Origin: Pseudoalteromonas sp. MM1
GTDB lineage: Bacteria; Pseudomonadota; Gammaproteobacteria; Enterobacterales; Alteromonadaceae
Length of the DNA stretch: 64,000 nt
Direction of reading: 5' to 3'
NCBI RefSeq assembly: GCF_030296835.1
Contig: NZ_AP027922.1
Span: 3,596,001 to 3,660,000, forward strand
Part shown: positions 1-7,337 of the stretch, piece after piece
Layout of the letters: each line of letters opens with the position of its first letter
Numbering within the stretch: the stretch's first letter is position 1
The notes under the pieces: model-generated
Seen by the model: only the letters and a program-made list of their open reading frames with translations
Told to the model about the DNA's origin: nothing
Database searches by the model: none
Position numbers and translations under genes: made by a program

Positions 1-1817
1 TGCAGCACTCTTTTGTTGCATTACCAAAAAACGACTATAAACCACGTAAAGATGACGCGCGCATAGGCTATTTCACTAATCAATTTGATCTAATGACCTC
101 GACCGACTGGGCGCCCTATGAGGATGTTATTAAGCGCTGGGATCTACAAAAGAAAAACCCCAATGCTGAACTTTCTGAGCCAGTAAAACCAATTACCTGG
201 TGGATAGAAAACACCACTCCGGTAGAGTGGCGCGACACGATTCGCGATGCCGTACTTACCTGGAATAGCGCTTTTGAAAAAGCCGGTTTTAAAAACGCAC
301 TAGAAGTTAAAATACAGCCCGACGATGCAACGTGGGATGCTGGCGATATTAACTACAACGTACTACGTTGGACATCATCGCCAAAACCGCCCTTTGGTGG
401 CTACGGGCCGGCTCTTGCTAACCCGTTAACAGGCGAAATACTTGGCTCAGACATTATGCTTGAGTTTGTGTTTATGAAAAACCGCTGGATTTACGATACG
501 CTTTACACACAAGGCACTATGAGCCACGGCGAACACTTACATACAAGTAGCGATTTAAATTGCTCACTAGGTCATGAAATTCAACAAAATCTATTACTTG
601 CTAAAGGCTTAGCAACAGGTGCCTCGATTGATGACAATGAAATGATTCGCCAAGGTTTAACTCAGCTAATTCTTCATGAAGTAGGCCACACACTAGGCTT
701 AAACCACAATATGAAATCGTCTATTTTGTGGGATGAAAAAGAGGTTCATGATAAAGCTAAAACCCAAGGCATAGTCACAGGCTCAGTGATGGATTATGCA
801 CCCGCTAACATCGCGCCAATAGGTGTGCAGCAAGGTGATATTTTTCAAACTAAGCCAGGCCCTTACGATGATTGGGCTATTAACTACGGTTACAGCACAG
901 CCCTTAAAGATGAAGCCGCAGAGCGCGCACGTCTTGATAAAATACTTGCCCGCTCGAGCGAACACGCGCTTGCCTTTGGTAACGATGCCGACGACATGCG
1001 CGCGCCAGGTCGCCATATAGACCCACGCGTAATGATAGGCGATTTATCATCAAACCCAGCAGCCTATGGTGCCGATCGCATGGCGCTCATTAATAAGTTA
1101 TTTACTGAGTTAAAAGATAAAGCCACAGTAAGAGGTGAGTCTTACCAACAGCTAGTTACCTCGGCAAATAGTTTATTTGGCCAGTACCGCTCACAAGCAG
1201 GCATTGTTTCTCGCCAAATTGGGGGCGTGTATGTTGAACGCGCCGTAGTCGGCGATACAAACGCCGAAAAACCCTTTACACCTGTGCCACTTGAGCGCCA
1301 AACACAAGCCATGGAAATACTTGCTAAATATGTATTTGCGCCAGACGTACTCACTAGTATGCAACCACTGTATAACTATTTACAGCAACAGCGCCGTGGC
1401 TTTAACCATTATGGTAAAAATGAAGACCCGAAAGCGCACAAAATGATTTTAGGCATGCAAAAAACAGTACTTGCGCAATTGCTGCACCCGGCTGTTATGC
1501 TGCGTATTTCAGATACCGCACTGTACGGTAATGAATATAGCTTAACGCAATTTATGGACGACCTAACTGCCAGTATTTTTGTTGATAGCAAAGAGAGCAC
1601 GTCTATTAGCCATAATCTACAAATAGAGTATGTAAATCAGCTTATTGCTATTGCAGGCCTGGGCAAAGCTAGTAAGCACGACAATTTGGCAAAAACTGCC
1701 GCGCTCTATCAGCTAACACAAATAGCTGATACAAGCGTAGGATGGGGAGCCGATACAGCAACTAAAGCGCATAAAAAGTATATTGATCACTTAATTGCTA
1801 AAGCGTTAGAAGCTTAA
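1..1817 (+). CDS. Zinc-dependent metallopeptidase, C-terminal part (5' end outside the window)
   Basis: The reading frame is open from the window edge through the first internal ATG at 93, so this is the C-terminal part of a longer protein and 93 is not the start. Codons before 93 read as a DDARIGYF-type stretch, as in large DUF5117/DUF4953 zinc peptidases of marine Bacteroidetes and Gammaproteobacteria. The gluzincin/metzincin signature HEVGHTLGLNHN is coded at about 674-709: two His bind zinc, Glu is catalytic, and the third His follows after the Gly. A GSVMDYAP segment about 30 residues later fits the methionine turn of metzincins. The remaining ~330 residues are helical and lack other motifs. 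In the family the full protein is about 800 residues and is secreted or periplasmic. Substrate unknown. Confidence 0.85.
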   Translation, partial: QHSFVALPKNDYKPRKDDARIGYFTNQFDLMTSTDWAPYEDVIKRWDLQKKNPNAELSEPVKPITWWIENTTPVEWRDTIRDAVLTWNSAFEKAGFKNALEVKIQPDDATWDAGDINYNVLRWTSSPKPPFGGYGPALANPLTGEILGSDIMLEFVFMKNRWIYDTLYTQGTMSHGEHLHTSSDLNCSLGHEIQQNLLLAKGLATGASIDDNEMIRQGLTQLILHEVGHTLGLNHNMKSSILWDEKEVHDKAKTQGIVTGSVMDYAPANIAPIGVQQGDIFQTKPGPYDDWAINYGYSTALKDEAAERARLDKILARSSEHALAFGNDADDMRAPGRHIDPRVMIGDLSSNPAAYGADRMALINKLFTELKDKATVRGESYQQLVTSANSLFGQYRSQAGIVSRQIGGVYVERAVVGDTNAEKPFTPVPLERQTQAMEILAKYVFAPDVLTSMQPLYNYLQQQRRGFNHYGKNEDPKAHKMILGMQKTVLAQLLHPAVMLRISDTALYGNEYSLTQFMDDLTASIFVDSKESTSISHNLQIEYVNQLIAIAGLGKASKHDNLAKTAALYQLTQIADTSVGWGADTATKAHKKYIDHLIAKALEA

Positions 1818-1833
1818 TTAACTAAATCAAACA

Positions 1834-1856
1834 GGCCACGTAATACGTGGCCTTCT
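1834..1856. terminator. Hairpin terminator between convergent genes
   Basis: GGCCACGT and ACGTGGCC form a perfect 8-bp stem with a 3-base loop, followed by a short T-rich run. It lies between the stop codons of the metallopeptidase (+) and the PhzF-like gene (-), so it may serve both. Confidence 0.6.
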
Positions 1857-1866
1857 TAATGCTTAT

Positions 1867-2655
1867 TTATAAATAAATTGTGCCTTTTAAATACCGCACA
1901 GCGTTACCGGTTAACGTGACTGTATCCTCGCCTACTTCACATTGTATAAAACCACCACGGCTTGAAGCCTGATACGCGTTTAATTTATTTTTACCTAATT
2001 GCTGCGCCCAGTAAGGGGCAAGGCCAGTGTGAATAGAACCCGTAACAAAATCTTCTTCGCCGCCACTTGCTGGCCAAAAATAACGAGACACAATATCGTA
2101 CTCAGCAGAACTCGCAGTAGCGACCACATCAAGTGGATATAAGGTTTTCAATAAATCAGACTGAGTAGTTAAATCATGAATTTGCTGTGCATTTTCGTAT
2201 ATAGCAAAATATGCTTGGCGATTTTTAAGTACCTTTACTGGTTGTATAGACAACCCTTTGAGCAGCGCTTCTGGTATAGCTTGCACTTCATCCGGCGCTT
2301 GCTTAGGAAAGGTCATAGTAAAACTACCATCGCTATTTTTATTAACCATAAGCTCCCCTACAGCCGCAGCGTTAAAGCGCACTTGGCTAAGATTGTGTTG
2401 TTCGCATAAAACATACGCAGCAGCGAGCGTAGCGTGGCCACAAAAATCTATTTCCATTAATGGCGAAAACCACCGTATTGCAAAACTGCCGTCTGCCTGA
2501 GGGCAAGTAAATGCAGTTTCAGACACATTATTTTCAGCGCCAATATTGAGCATTAACTCATCACTCAGCCATGACTCAAGCGGGATCACGGCCGCGTAAT
2601 TGCCTTTAAATAACTCGCTTGTAAATGCATCAATTTGATGAATGGTGAGTTGCAT
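1867..2655 (-). CDS. PhzF family isomerase/epimerase-like protein
   Basis: The 262-residue protein has the PhzF/DapF-like double hotdog-barrel layout. The N-terminus (IHQIDAFTSELFKGNYAAV) is the family opening. NNVSETAF carries the catalytic Glu at about residue 46, DFCGHATLAAAYVL is the conserved substrate-binding loop, and GSIHTGLAPYW is the second conserved loop near residue 210. PhzF in phenazine producers isomerises dihydro-hydroxyanthranilate. Stand-alone homologues like E. coli YddE have no settled substrate, and no phenazine genes are nearby, so a phenazine role is not implied. It is cytoplasmic by sequence. The gene stands alone between convergent and same-strand neighbours. Confidence 0.88.
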   Translation of the reverse strand: MQLTIHQIDAFTSELFKGNYAAVIPLESWLSDELMLNIGAENNVSETAFTCPQADGSFAIRWFSPLMEIDFCGHATLAAAYVLCEQHNLSQVRFNAAAVGELMVNKNSDGSFTMTFPKQAPDEVQAIPEALLKGLSIQPVKVLKNRQAYFAIYENAQQIHDLTTQSDLLKTLYPLDVVATASSAEYDIVSRYFWPASGGEEDFVTGSIHTGLAPYWAQQLGKNKLNAYQASSRGGFIQCEVGEDTVTLTGNAVRYLKGTIYL

Positions 2656-2675
2656 AGGTTAACCCCCTAAATTAG

Positions 2676-3149
2676 TTATAAACAGGCCGAAGGTAATACA
2701 TCTTTAGGTACGCTTGTTTTGTTTTCGCCAACCGCTTGCATCCCTACAACGGGTTCATCAAAACCGCACAACCATGCAATAGGGCTTGTGGGACTATTAG
2801 TAACGACTGCTGGCCTAAATGTTAAAACTGTATTTTGCAAAAGCTGCGAGGCCTTATTCCCCAAGCTAATGTTAATTGCACCGTTTTCTATAGAAATACC
2901 TGTCACTCGATTTCCTATTAAATATTTACTTTCAGGCACATTTGCTTGTTTATTATTCTTAGGAAACTCTCTGTTTTCAATGTAATACGTAGTTACGTCT
3001 TCTCTAATTACTGCGGCCATAGCAAGCGGATCAACAAGTTCAGCTTTTTGCATATATTTACTGTATTGCGGTAAAGCAACGGCCGCCAAAATACCAATAA
3101 TAGAAATCACCACCATCAATTCAATTAGCGTAAATCCTTTTGCCTTCAT
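2676..3149 (-). CDS. Type IV pilin-like protein
   Basis: The protein starts MKAKG, then [20 protein letters not shown]: a short basic leader, prepilin peptidase cleavage after Gly5, Phe+1, and Glu+5 in the hydrophobic helix. The mature length of about 150 residues and a conserved Tyr-rich stretch after the helix ([11 protein letters not shown]) match type IVa pilins. Two Cys near the C-terminus (WLCGF and the SACL end) could form the usual D-region disulfide loop. Its ATG overlaps the stop of the upstream GspF-like gene, so the two are translationally coupled. It could be a minor pilin or a specialised pilin rather than the main PilA, since no pilB, pilD or other pil gene is in view. Confidence 0.85.
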   Translation of the reverse strand: MKAKGFTLIELMVVISIIGILAAVALPQYSKYMQKAELVDPLAMAAVIREDVTTYYIENREFPKNNKQANVPESKYLIGNRVTGISIENGAINISLGNKASQLLQNTVLTFRPAVVTNSPTSPIAWLCGFDEPVVGMQAVGENKTSVPKDVLPSACL

Positions 3150-3970
3150 AACACTTCCCCTAGCATAAAAATTGGTTGATAAGCCGCTTTAACAAATAAG
3201 TAAATAGACACAATAATGACTAAACCATACAGAATAACCAGCTTATTAATAAAGCCTTTAGCCTGCAAATTAAATTGTTGGAACTGCTGCAGAAGTAACA
3301 CTTTAAACTCTTCATGAGTTTCTAAACCTAACGCATCACACTTAGCCAAGTGCTTAGTTTCGGCTATTGAAGCGTTTTCATCCTCTTTGAAATTTACCGC
3401 AAAGTTAAGCGCTATCATTAGTCGATCGTATTTCTTAATTAAACTGCGGGGAAGTAAAGCTTTTGATAAACCAGTAAAAGGCTGCGAGTCGGTTAAAGCG
3501 CATGCATTTTTAATTTTAAAAATTACTATAAAAATAATGCTTTGCAGTAAAACCAATAGAATAATTGGCACATACCAATAAGAAAAGTAATTACCTAAAG
3601 TATGCGCAGAAGAAGCCATATGATTGCTATATATCTCTACAAATGTAGGAACTACAAAAGACTGATATAAAAGCGAAGAAAAAACATAAATAAGAAAAAC
3701 AGCAGTTAAATAGCTAAAAATGCCTTTTTGCTCAAATTTATACCCGCTAACTAGCTGCGGTACACATTGATAATGCATGGCTTGTTTTTGCAAAAAATCA
3801 GCATCTTGCAGAGCAAATTTTGCTGCAAGGATATTGGCTAATTTACTGTCTGCATATTTATTAGCATAAACGGTTAAATACGATTGTGTGGTTAACTCTT
3901 CTTTTTGTGCGCCACTTAATGTTTTAGAACTATAGACACGGCAAATGTAGCCAAACTGATTCCAATTCAT
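3146..3970 (-). CDS. Half-size PilC/GspF-like inner-membrane protein
   Basis: The product has 274 residues, against about 400 for PilC or GspF. It shows three strong membrane segments: about 85-105 ([16 protein letters not shown]), about 130-150 ([20 protein letters not shown]) and about 240-265. The segment VVPTFVEIY before a loop and second helix resembles the PilC/GspF pattern (V-P-x-F-V-x-x-F). The C-terminus, a hydrophobic helix then [11 protein letters not shown], resembles the PilC end. It therefore looks like a GspF-domain platform protein reduced to one repeat. A good Shine-Dalgarno (AAGGA) precedes the ATG. It overlaps the pilin gene by 4 bp (ATGA), suggesting a pilin-platform pair. 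Remote homology only; confidence is moderate. Confidence 0.6.
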   Translation of the reverse strand: MNWNQFGYICRVYSSKTLSGAQKEELTTQSYLTVYANKYADSKLANILAAKFALQDADFLQKQAMHYQCVPQLVSGYKFEQKGIFSYLTAVFLIYVFSSLLYQSFVVPTFVEIYSNHMASSAHTLGNYFSYWYVPIILLVLLQSIIFIVIFKIKNACALTDSQPFTGLSKALLPRSLIKKYDRLMIALNFAVNFKEDENASIAETKHLAKCDALGLETHEEFKVLLLQQFQQFNLQAKGFINKLVILYGLVIIVSIYLFVKAAYQPIFMLGEVL

Positions 3971-4041
3971 ACTTTATCCTTTTATTTGATAAAGTAACTT
4001 GCCACATATTTAGCACAATATAAATAGAAGACGATTGTTTT

Positions 4042-4656
4042 TTAAGCCATTGCTGGGCGCATTTTATAATATTGCATACACGCAAATTGCACGGCATTTG
4101 TAAGTAGCAACATAACAAACATTAAAATATGCGAGGTGCTAGGCATAACACTGCTTAGCTCTACAAATAAACCACACATGCCTGCTACAAACTGCAAACT
4201 AAAGTAACGGGCGCTTAAATTGCTAATATTGCCACTGCGCAAGGTTTTATATGTTTGCGGCATAACCCGCAATGAGCTCATTACCAGCCCCACGTATGTA
4301 AGTGCATTGAGTACCGATGAGGTTTCTAGGCTTTTATTTAGCAGCAATAAAAAAGGCAATAACGAAAAGCCAAGCATAGCTACAAGCTGTATACGTTCAG
4401 CTTTTGCGGCGTTATAGCGTGCAAAGTAATATAAAATTAAGCCACTTAATGCCCCGGTTACAAAAAATGGTAGAGCAATAAAGTAGCGTTCAAAATAAAT
4501 ATTGTAAGTAATAAAGTAGAGGCTTTGCGCTAAACCAAAAGTCATCATTAATAGTGATAACCCCGACACACTGCGATTCTTTCTAATTTTGCTCAATAGC
4601 GGTAAAAAGCTAAAAACTAAAATAAAAGCCGACAAAATAGGTAGATAGTGCGCCAA
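4042..4656 (-). CDS. PQ-loop repeat (SWEET/SemiSWEET-like) membrane protein
   Basis: The protein has about 204 residues and seven predicted membrane segments. Two PQ-loop-like motifs are visible: LLSKIRKNRSVSGLSLLMM near residue 25 and PQTYKTLRSGNISNLSARY near residue 133. This two-repeat layout is that of SWEET/PQ-loop transporters. Bacterial members are proposed sugar or small-solute carriers, but the substrate cannot be read here. The start is a TTG preceded by a GAGG Shine-Dalgarno, and no better in-frame ATG exists. It stands alone behind the pilin pair. Confidence 0.75.
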   Translation of the reverse strand: MAHYLPILSAFILVFSFLPLLSKIRKNRSVSGLSLLMMTFGLAQSLYFITYNIYFERYFIALPFFVTGALSGLILYYFARYNAAKAERIQLVAMLGFSLLPFLLLLNKSLETSSVLNALTYVGLVMSSLRVMPQTYKTLRSGNISNLSARYFSLQFVAGMCGLFVELSSVMPSTSHILMFVMLLLTNAVQFACMQYYKMRPAMA

Positions 4657-4891
4657 AACAACCTCGCTCGTTACTTAAATGTTAATATAAAACCCGCCTG
4701 AAACAATAAATAAACATATGTTTTTAAAAGGGTTTTAAAGTGAGCGCGCATTGTAATGATGAATATATTTTACTCAACAAATTAGCGTAAACCTATATTA
4801 GGCACTGGCAAGATAGCTGTACAAAAACCGTTACTTTAATTGAACACTAAAGCAATTATTGTGTATTCATCGCACAACTATGAAATAAAAC

Positions 4892-4906
4892 TGATAATTG
4901 TTATCA
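4892..4906 (+). promoter_or_regulatory. Fur box upstream of PepSY gene
   Basis: TGATAATTGTTATCA is a near-perfect 7-1-7 inverted repeat matching the Fur consensus. It lies about 37 bp upstream of the PepSY gene start, so iron repression is likely. Confidence 0.75.
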
Positions 4907-4942
4907 TACGCAGGTCTGTGGCAATTACACAAAAAATAAACT

Positions 4943-6076
4943 ATGAGAAAAACACTTTTTAAAATTCACAGCTGGGTAGCCCTTATAGCGCTTATTCCGC
5001 TGCTTGTTATCAGTATAACTGGTAGCGTTTTGGTATTTAAAAGCGAGATTGACGGCTTATTAATGCCAGACAGTCACTTTGTTGTACAACAACAAGCCAA
5101 CCGCTTACCTATTGATACACTTATAGAAAAAACGCAAAAAGCCTACCCTGAGTACGTGGTAGGTAGCTGGGAAATATTTAACGATGATACGGCTGATCGG
5201 GTTTATTTAATTAAACGCGGTACAGAGGACTGGTATAAATTCCATTTAGATCAATACACAGGCAATATTCTTTCGGAGCCAGTAGGCACCAGCCATTACT
5301 TTACCGACTGGTTTTTAGACTTACATTACACCTTTTTACTTAACGATTTAAAAAGCTTACCAGGGCAAACTGGCACTGTTTTAGGGTTCTTTTTTGCGGT
5401 GTTTTTTTTAGTACTTGGGATTACAGGTCTTATTATTTATCGTAAGTTTTGGCAGCGGTTATTTAGTGTACGCTGGCGTGCCACACTGCAAATAGTGCTT
5501 AGCGACATTCATAAAATGACCGGTGTAATTGGCTCGCCAATTATTATAATTTTAGCCATCACTGGCGGCTACTTTAACGGCGCTGTGTGGTATCACGAAG
5601 TAATAGAACACGCAGAAGAAGAGCACTTTGTATTAACTAAAAATTTATACAATGAAGAGATTTCTTTTCAGCACGTACTTGATGACAGCCAAAAGCAAAT
5701 ACCCACCTTTAATGGTACGTTTTTAGTCATGCCGCTTGAGCCAGACGAAAACATAACGCTATTTGGTGAAGTTGATACCAGCAACCCGCTTGCCAGTGAA
5801 TATGCCAATACCGTTACTTACAACAAGCTAACGGGCGAGCATATGGCTAACTGGGACATTCGCGAAGTGGGTGTAGGTTGGCAAGTAATTGATAGCTTTA
5901 GAAAACTACACTTTGGTTATTTTGCAGGGCTCATTAGTAAAATAATTTGGTGTGTTATTGGTTTAAGCCCTGTTTGGCTAGGCGGTACTGGCTTTTATTT
6001 ATGGTTTACTCGCCGTAAGCGTAAAAAACAGTCTCAAAAAAACCGCTTAAGTAAACATCGCACTGCAAGTGCTTGA
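4943..6076 (+). CDS. PepSY-associated transmembrane protein, Fur-controlled
   Basis: This 377-residue PepSY_TM family protein begins with the typical KIHSWVALIALIPLLVISITG helix containing a His. It has a large periplasmic PepSY region with a DWFLDLHYTFLL segment, then helices near 150, 195 and 345. Conserved His residues lie at helix ends (LHYTF, DIHKMTG, KLHFGYFAG), as in family members thought to handle haem or reduce ferric siderophores at the inner membrane. The C-terminal tail is strongly basic (RRKRKKQSQK). The Fur box just upstream supports a role in iron uptake. It is monocistronic by spacing, and the following gene begins behind a hairpin. No biochemical function is established for this subgroup. 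Confidence 0.85.
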   Translation: MRKTLFKIHSWVALIALIPLLVISITGSVLVFKSEIDGLLMPDSHFVVQQQANRLPIDTLIEKTQKAYPEYVVGSWEIFNDDTADRVYLIKRGTEDWYKFHLDQYTGNILSEPVGTSHYFTDWFLDLHYTFLLNDLKSLPGQTGTVLGFFFAVFFLVLGITGLIIYRKFWQRLFSVRWRATLQIVLSDIHKMTGVIGSPIIIILAITGGYFNGAVWYHEVIEHAEEEHFVLTKNLYNEEISFQHVLDDSQKQIPTFNGTFLVMPLEPDENITLFGEVDTSNPLASEYANTVTYNKLTGEHMANWDIREVGVGWQVIDSFRKLHFGYFAGLISKIIWCVIGLSPVWLGGTGFYLWFTRRKRKKQSQKNRLSKHRTASA

Positions 6077-6083
6077 TTAAAAA

Positions 6084-6122
6084 ATCACCTCACTGTAATG
6101 TTAAAAATCACAGTGAGGTGAT
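6084..6122 (+). promoter_or_regulatory. Perfect 13-bp hairpin that buries the ribosome binding site of the next gene
   Basis: ATCACCTCACTGT (6084-6096) and ACAGTGAGGTGAT (6110-6122) are exact reverse complements with a 13-base loop. The right arm contains the GAGG Shine-Dalgarno of the lipoprotein whose ATG is at 6125. No T tract follows, so it is a poor terminator and may instead regulate translation of read-through mRNA. Confidence 0.6.
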
Positions 6123-6124
6123 AT

Positions 6125-7270
6125 ATGAAATATCTAGTTTTTACACTTAGCCTTTTTTTAGCTGCCTGTAATAGCACGCCGCCTGCAGCACCAATTAAAA
6201 AGGTGCAGCTAACACACGTAATTAACCACTCTCTTTTTGAGCAGGTTAAAACACCTAACGAGCACAGCATTTTTGAGCTCCCAAAGCCCGAAAAAGAAAA
6301 GTTTTTAGCATACGCGCATAAACGCTTAAATGAAGTTCGCGCTGATGAGATTATTTTTAACTACCTAGAAAACCAACTTACCAACTTTAAGTACCACGGC
6401 GATACACTAACATCAAAACAAGTTATTGAACGCGCACAAGGCAACTGTATTAGTTTAGCTGTATTAACACAAAGCTACGCCACGCTTTTAGGCCTCGATA
6501 CCAGCTTTCAAGAAATGACCAGCGAACCTGTGTATGCCAAAGAAGGTAATTTAGTCTACATCGCCAATCACTTTAGAACCAAAGTTTATGCGCCAAAAGA
6601 AGAAACAGATGATAACTATATTGTATTTATCCGCCCTGGCACGTTAATAGACTACTTTCCCACACGTGGCAGCTTTTATTCAGGTAGTGCGACGTATAAC
6701 GATTTACTCAGTAAGTTTTATAGTAACTTAGCCGCAGCGGCATTAGCCAAAAACAATCTCAATAAGGCTTACTCTTTAATTATGCAAGCTAACCGCTTTA
6801 CCCCAAACGATACAGAGCTTTTTAATATAGCCGGCGTGTTGCACCGCCGTGCAGGCGATTTAAAAAGCGCTCACATAATTTACCAAACCGCGCTTGATAG
6901 AAACGATATAAGTATAAATTTAATTAATAATTATCGAATATTAGCAAAAGAGTTGGGGGATAAAACACTAGAAAATCGCCTAACAAGCCAGCTTGTTGAT
7001 AAAGAAAAAGACCCCTACGAGCTACTCGTTATTGCTAAAAATAACGTACATCAGGGCAAAATAACTCAAGCTAAAAAACAACTTGAACTCGCTATTGCAA
7101 AAGCCCCTTATATATCGGAGCTTTATTTAGAGCTGGCTAAAATTCGCTACCAACAAGGTAACACAGCGCAAACACAAAGCTTGCTTGAAAAAGCCATTCA
7201 GTATGAGCGCAATAAAGAAAGGCTAAACGTATATCAAGCTAAGCTTGCGTCGCTAAACAAGCACAATTAA
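6125..7270 (+). CDS. TPR lipoprotein with transglutaminase-like N-terminal domain
   Basis: A signal peptide ends in the lipobox LAAC with Cys15, so the protein is probably membrane-anchored in the periplasm. Residues about 60-190 resemble transglutaminase-like folds: [20 protein letters not shown] has the Cys of the family and [11 protein letters not shown] supplies a candidate His. A clear Asp is less certain, so catalysis is unproven. From about residue 205 TPR motifs follow ([74 protein letters not shown]). The Shine-Dalgarno lies inside a hairpin (see 6084-6122). Proteins of this shape occur in marine gammaproteobacteria without assigned function. Confidence 0.75.
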   Translation: MKYLVFTLSLFLAACNSTPPAAPIKKVQLTHVINHSLFEQVKTPNEHSIFELPKPEKEKFLAYAHKRLNEVRADEIIFNYLENQLTNFKYHGDTLTSKQVIERAQGNCISLAVLTQSYATLLGLDTSFQEMTSEPVYAKEGNLVYIANHFRTKVYAPKEETDDNYIVFIRPGTLIDYFPTRGSFYSGSATYNDLLSKFYSNLAAAALAKNNLNKAYSLIMQANRFTPNDTELFNIAGVLHRRAGDLKSAHIIYQTALDRNDISINLINNYRILAKELGDKTLENRLTSQLVDKEKDPYELLVIAKNNVHQGKITQAKKQLELAIAKAPYISELYLELAKIRYQQGNTAQTQSLLEKAIQYERNKERLNVYQAKLASLNKHN

Positions 7271-7337
7271 CCACCAACACTTTAAATTAGTTTAAACACA
7301 GCTTTTACTAATGCACTTATTACATAAAGCAATTTAC

